A stretch of 23,244 nt of DNA, from assembly GCA_038110535.1 (NCBI GenBank), contig JAYNJW010000028.1:1-23244 (forward strand), written 5' to 3'. Source of the stretch: Chordibacter sp038110535. Lineage in GTDB: Bacteria > Verrucomicrobiota > Verrucomicrobiia > Opitutales > Seribacteraceae. Shown here piece by piece: positions 14,139 to 20,300 of the stretch (positions are counted from its first letter, which is position 1; every line of letters begins with the position of its first letter). A program made the position numbers and the translations under genes. The notes below the pieces were generated by a model that saw only the letters and a program-made list of their open reading frames with translations, had not been told where the DNA came from and ran no database searches.

Positions 14139-14359
14139 AGGGGGAGCATGCTACGAAATATTCTGATCTGGCAAGAAAGATATGCGGGGAAGAAAAATGT
14201 CTCTAGGAAGATAAGAAAAAAAAGAGAGTAACAAGCCTGCATAATTCTATTTCTTAACGAATAACAAATAGGTAATAATTTCTTTGCTAATTAAATCTTT
14301 TTTAGCCTAGAATTAGGCATTTGCTGAAACTTTTTATAAGTATAAAAAAATTATGTGCC
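14139..14359. other. Divergent AT-rich intergenic region between the DUF4212 gene and the giant gene
   Basis: About 220 bp with no supported gene. It is clearly more AT-rich than the flanks and must hold promoters in both directions. Visible elements are an 8-bp palindrome AGCATGCT (14145-14152) just before the DUF4212 ATG, a hyphenated palindrome at 14307-14320, and a TATAAAA-like stretch at 14341. I could not assign a well-spaced -35/-10 pair with confidence. Confidence 0.6.
14307..14320. promoter_or_regulatory. Hyphenated palindrome upstream of the giant gene
   Basis: GCCTA (14307-14311) and TAGGC (14316-14320) are exact reverse complements around GAAT, about 40 bp before the TTG start of the giant gene and in the region where promoter elements are expected. 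It may be an operator; a 5-bp arm is short and could be chance. Confidence 0.25.
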
Positions 14360-17300
14360 TTGGGAAGGAATTATTATCCTAATCAAGGTCGTTGGTTTAT
14401 TCTACTTTTTGCTTTCTTTACTGCTCAACTTAATGGGCAGAATTGGCCAAGTTCCCCGGCATCCCCAATTCCCAGCAACACAGAATCAACCGCACTTGAG
14501 ACAGAGATCGAAATCGGTTCTCCGATCTCATCTTACAATGATGCGGTTTTAATTTCAGTACTGGATCCATGGACAAAACCGCTACCTAATGAACCGTCCT
14601 GGTTGAAATCATGGACTGTGGTTAAATTTGGCCCTAATAAAGGAACGGTTTATCATGAATACAAAAACAACAGAAATTATTTCTACTATCGCCCTTATCC
14701 CTATGCAGGTGGAGATGATCAGTTTATTTGGCCTGCGATAATTAAACAGGGAAATACATTGGTTGATCACAATTTCACCTATGAGCTAGAGATTGCGGAC
14801 CCTCCCGATCCTCCTGTTGTTCGAGTTCTGGAAATTAACGGGGATGAAAGCATCGACTTAACCAGTGGCACAGAAACAACCATTCTTTTTCCCGAGAATT
14901 CCGTAAAACTTGCGGATATTGTTCTTTTTGATCCGGATCCTACGAATGAATGGGATGACCCTTTGAATGTCTCTGATATCCCAACCCTTTCTATCACATC
15001 GGGTAACTTTGAATTAGTGGCTACCAGTGTGAAACAAGAGGAGACGAATTCAGAGGAAAACGGTTGGTATTTTTCCTACGAATTAAGATGGCTCACTGCT
15101 CCACCCAATTTTGAATCTCTCGGGCCAGAAAGTTTTTCGCTTGAAATAACCGCTACGGATACTCTCCCGGCATTCAATTCGACATTCAGTTTGGACCTTG
15201 TTCTTGAAAATGAGCCAGAAGAACCCCGGGGTGTGGATGTCCGTAAATATCCATCCGGTGAAAATCGGGTAACTAAAACTGCTGATGGTTCAGATGGACC
15301 TCATGAATTTGAAGCATCTCTTTCTGAAAATCCCGCAGATTTAGAATTTGATTTCAAGGTGGAAGCCGAGCGTTATTATAATGCGGAAATTGGCGATTTT
15401 GAGGATGGGAATTACACGCTTTCGCATACCTTAAACCTTTTGAAGTTCGTCAATGGGCAGTACATTACCCACCCAGACAAAACGAAAAGGCTACCTTCGG
15501 CGAGTGCTTACCTCGTGAGCTATTACCAAACTTACGATTCAGGCACCGACACCACTCATGCAACCCCGGTTCTTCTTGAAAACAGTTCGGTATGGGAGAG
15601 TGGGGATGAGGGGAGAATACGAGTTGAAATCCTTGATCCCGATTTTTTTACTTTTGAGGGAGACTGGCTTGAGTTCAAAATTTCGGCTACGGATGAGAGT
15701 ACGAAATCCCAAGGGAATTTCATGGTTCTTAAGGTTGAAATTGAAAATGATTTTGAGGATGCAGTTGAATTTAATCAACCCGCCGAGACCCCATTATCTT
15801 TCATTGAAAATAATGACTCTGCTGTTTTTGATTTCAATCCCGTGGATGCGGACTCTCATCCTCGCATAGAGTACCGTAGCGATAATAACGATTCAGGGGA
15901 TGCAGGAGCACAAATCTTTTACCGGCTAAGCGGTGCGGATGCTTCTTTGTTTGAGATCGATGAGAACGGTTCCCTTTTCTTTAAAAATCCTCCCAACTTC
16001 GAAGATCCTAGAAACAAGGATTTTCTGAGTGACCCAGCGAATGGGTCGCCCAACTTGTACGCACTCAATGTCCAGATACATGACCGCACAGATTTTAGTA
16101 CCGCAGCCGACCCGCTGGAGCTGTTAATTGTTGTGGAAGATGCAAACGACCCTCCCGTCCGTAGTGATCCTTTCGCTCCTTACACCTTTAGTATCACCAC
16201 CTTTGAGGGACAGCCATGGACTTTTGAAACTAGGCGGGATTTACTCGATTTGAGGATTACAGACGAAGATGGGGATTTGATACTGTGGGACTATGTTCCT
16301 TCCCCTGACCCCAAGGGTCAAATTTCTCTAGCAAATGGCAGGCCTGAGGATGGAGCACCACAGACCTTTCTCTATTCACCCTTCGATTTACGCTTTGGAG
16401 AAGATCAATTCACCCTTCGCTTTTCAGATGGGGTTTCCTCCTACACCGATATCAATTTCACCATGCTGATTCAGAATGATAAGGACCTGCCATCTTTAGG
16501 CTATGTACAGTTCGATGGGGAGCCAGCTTATTTTGAGATCCATGGAGGAAACTTTGGATATTACCAGCAAAGTGTGGTCTCCGGAGAAACGGAGGTCTTG
16601 GTCGAGTTTGAGGAGAATACAAAGCCAAGGTTTTCACTGCCCTTTTCTGATCTCTTGGACGAGCAGAATATTACTTCAGTGGTGCTGTCAGGTTCGGATG
16701 AGTCCAAATTTGTTCTGTCCGAGCTCTACCAGAGAGAGGATGTGAAGAATCCCTTGGTCTATTGGGTGGATTTGAATTTTACAGAGTCATTCAGTGCGGA
16801 TTTTGAAAGTCCTCAGGAAGATGGTAATTATACGATCAAACTTTCCGTTTTTGATGAGGAGGGGAGCTTTGAGGATTTTTATTTCACATTTGCTACACTT
16901 GATGTCGATGAACCGGCATATTTAAGCCCGAGCGACCGATTGGAAATCTCGTTACCCGAGGAGACGGAATTGGCAATCGCCTCTTTGCAAGCGGTGGATC
17001 CGGAAGGAGCAGATAAAAATTATACCTGGCGATTTGCCGGGTCAGAAAATGCACAGGATGATGCCGGATATTTTAAATTCCGGGATGCCGAGGGAAACTT
17101 TGGATTCACAGGCGAAGGTTTCATAGCCGGCGATACTGTTGATTTATTGTTTGCCAAAATTCCCAGTTTTGAAAATCCGAACGAGCGAGAATTAAATGCT
17201 TCCATTCAGGTATTTGATCGTGATCTTAATTCACGGGTATTTATCTACACCTTTCGAATATCCGACGAGGATGATCCTCCCCGCATCAAAGACAGTTATG

Positions 17301-20300
17301 CCGGGGTGGAGGAACTTGAGCATAATGTGTTTTATTTTCCGATCGCTCTGGAAGCTCCGGAGACGGTGGACGGTTCGCTCGGGCCATTTACTACCGAGCC
17401 GGTCACTTATCCTGAGGAGATGGGGGGAGGTGTTCAGCACGGCGGTCCTTTTGATTTGTCCAATTATTTTGGCAAACTGGACGAGGATAACCAAACCCTC
17501 CGGTATTCACTCCTATTGCCCCGGGATGGTTATCCGTCCCCCAGTTTCCAAAGTCGTATGGAAGTATCCGGTACCCAATTATATTTCAAGGCAAGTTCTC
17601 CCCCGAACTATGAGGATTCGTCCCAGCGTTCTGGGCAAGTCATGATTGGCGTAACCGATGGACTTTCCAGAATATATGTTCTTTTTGATATCGTCATAAC
17701 TCCCCAGAATGATCCTCCAGAACTCCTGTTGGGAGCCAATCTTTCGTTCCCAGCTTATGAAGACACTCCTCTGACTAAACCCCTGAGCAATTATTTTCAT
17801 GATGTTGATAATCCCATCCGTCAATTGACCTTTGAATCCAGTCCTATTATGAGGTTTGGGGAAGAAGATCCTAATGCGACATTGGAATTTTCTCCGGAGC
17901 AAGACAAATTTACCTTTTCTTCCCCCCCCGATCAGTCGGGTGTGTATGAAGCAGTGATAAACTTTTATGATGAACCGGAGAACAATTCGACGGTTCATTT
18001 CCGTTTTGATGTCGAAGATATTGCGGATAAACCAGAAATTTTCCTTTCGGAAGAATTCTTTGTGGCGAATGCAGTGAGCAAAGATGCCTTTTTTGTCGAG
18101 GAAAGCGAGGAAGTAACTGAGCGCTATCTTCGACTTTTGCACCTCGAAGGAGAGGTTCCCATTGCTGAGCTTTTTGTTTCGGACTACAAGGACAGCCCGC
18201 CTGCCAGCTCTTTTACTTGGGGAATAGTCGATGAAACTGGCATGTTCCGGATTGATGATTTTTCAGATTCATGCCGGATCTATTGGGATTTGCCCCCTGA
18301 GACAAATAATGGATTGCCGGACTACGAAAGTATGGGCGGTCAAACATTTGAATTCTATGTGACCGTGCAGGAAAATGTGGACCCCTTTGATATGCAGCAA
18401 CTCAAAGTGGTCATCAGTGTGGAGGAGGTACCCAACAAACGACCGGTCTTCGTCCCCTCCGATCCCAGAATGTACATAATTGAAAATTTTCCGGAAGAAA
18501 GTGGGACCGATATTCTAACGATTGCGGCCACCGATCCCGATAATCAAGCCGGATCCAAGGAAACAATTATTATGAAGTCCATGCTTCCTGAACTGGATTA
18601 TCAACAGTTTGTATTTGATGAAAATTCCGGTAAGCTCAGTTTTGTAAGTCCGCGTGACTATGAAAGTCCCAAGGATTTGGGAATGGATAACCGTTACCAG
18701 ACCATAATCCGCATAACCGAATTTAACGATGAAGCAAAGTCCAGCGAGATGCTCATCGAGGTTCAGGTGCAAAATAATGTCGAGCCACCCTCCTTCGGGG
18801 CAAAGTACGATCCGGTTTTTACCGATGCAAATTTCAGCATTGTAGAACAACAGGTCGAAAATTTTGAGATCAATGCATCCACCTTGGATCAAAACAAGGA
18901 TTTACTGATTGAAATATCACAGGAAGGTCCGGACGATCATTTGTTTGAATTCAATTCAACATCCAACCAGTTGTCCTTTCTTTTTCCTCCGGATTATGAA
19001 AACCCGGAAAGTGAAGATGGGGACAATAGGTACGAGGTTCATATGCAAGTCAGTCCGGTCCAGAATGGAAAGCCCAGTTATGCCGACCGGGTAGTGGAAC
19101 CTTTCTACATTTTGGTACTGGACGACAATTTTACCTTTGAAATATCCGAGCCCTTGTCCCCACATCCGGCACTGTCCGATCTTCAAATCTTTGAGAATGA
19201 ATTATTTGTGGTCGATATTGATGTGTTTGATGCGGAAACACCCTTGAAATTTCCTGATTTGTTATACACCACCGAATTAGGTGCTGCCTTTATTCCTCAT
19301 CAAAAGACCGCAACCAAGGCGAGCCTTGCTTTTGACGAATCATTGATCGAATCGGTTTCTGGACCGCTTGACTGGACAGGCCGGTTTGCGAGGTCCGGGG
19401 ATATGCGAAATGCCGGCATTAATGATGTGGTTGTTTTGACTAGTCGGAGCATTCTCTACTTTGAAAATGATGGAGCAGGAGAATTTACCTCTAATCAGGA
19501 ATTAAAGACTATAATGGCAGGTGCATTTGAGGGGTCGCCCACTTTTGCCATGATCGAAGATATCAACTTTGACGGAGCGTTGGACCTTTTGGTCTGTTAC
19601 CATGATCTTGCCGAGAATAAGCCAGGTATCACCTTATTTATAAATAGCCCTGATGCGAGTTTGCCTTTTGGTAATGAGATCATTGAGGTTCCTCTGGATC
19701 CGGCATCTGATCAGTTGCGAAGCGGTAAAATTTCGCAGATCAGTGTGCAGGATTTGGACGGAGATTATGACCTGGATCTGGTGGTGGCGTATCTCAATGA
19801 CAATGAGGTTCTATGGTATGCCAATGATGGGGATGGCTCTTTTAGCTATCAGGGAATGCTCGCCAGCGTCACCCGTCCCCGGGCCCTGAAAATGTTGAAC
19901 TTAGAAAATGCAAACAAATTAGATGACGGGTATGCCTGTTCCGACTTGTTGATTGGTTCAGATGAGGGACTAATGCTGGTAAAAAACCTTGGGCCGGGTG
20001 GTTTTGAGCAAACATTCCTCAGCCAAGGAAATCGGGTAGCGTCCGTACAGGCCCTCGATCTCTTGGGTAATAACAGGACGGACCTCGTTTTTGTCGAAGG
20101 CGATCAAATGATGGTATGCCTCGGTCTGGTCAATGGGTTGAGTGAGCCCACCGCTGCCTTCACTGACAATTCCAAGTATCCTGATGTTCCTGCTGATTGG
20201 CCCGACCGGCCTGAAAACCCGGGTGTAATTGAGCCCTTTTATTTTGGGGAAGATGGATCGCCCACTTTAATCGTGGGTGAACTTAACCAACCGTATGCCT

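Noticed and set aside
14355..14552. Short GTG frame (65 codons) with a hydrophobic start at the head of the giant gene
   Set aside because: It lies out of frame over the signal-peptide region of the long frame, and downstream of the hydrophobic part it has no coding character.
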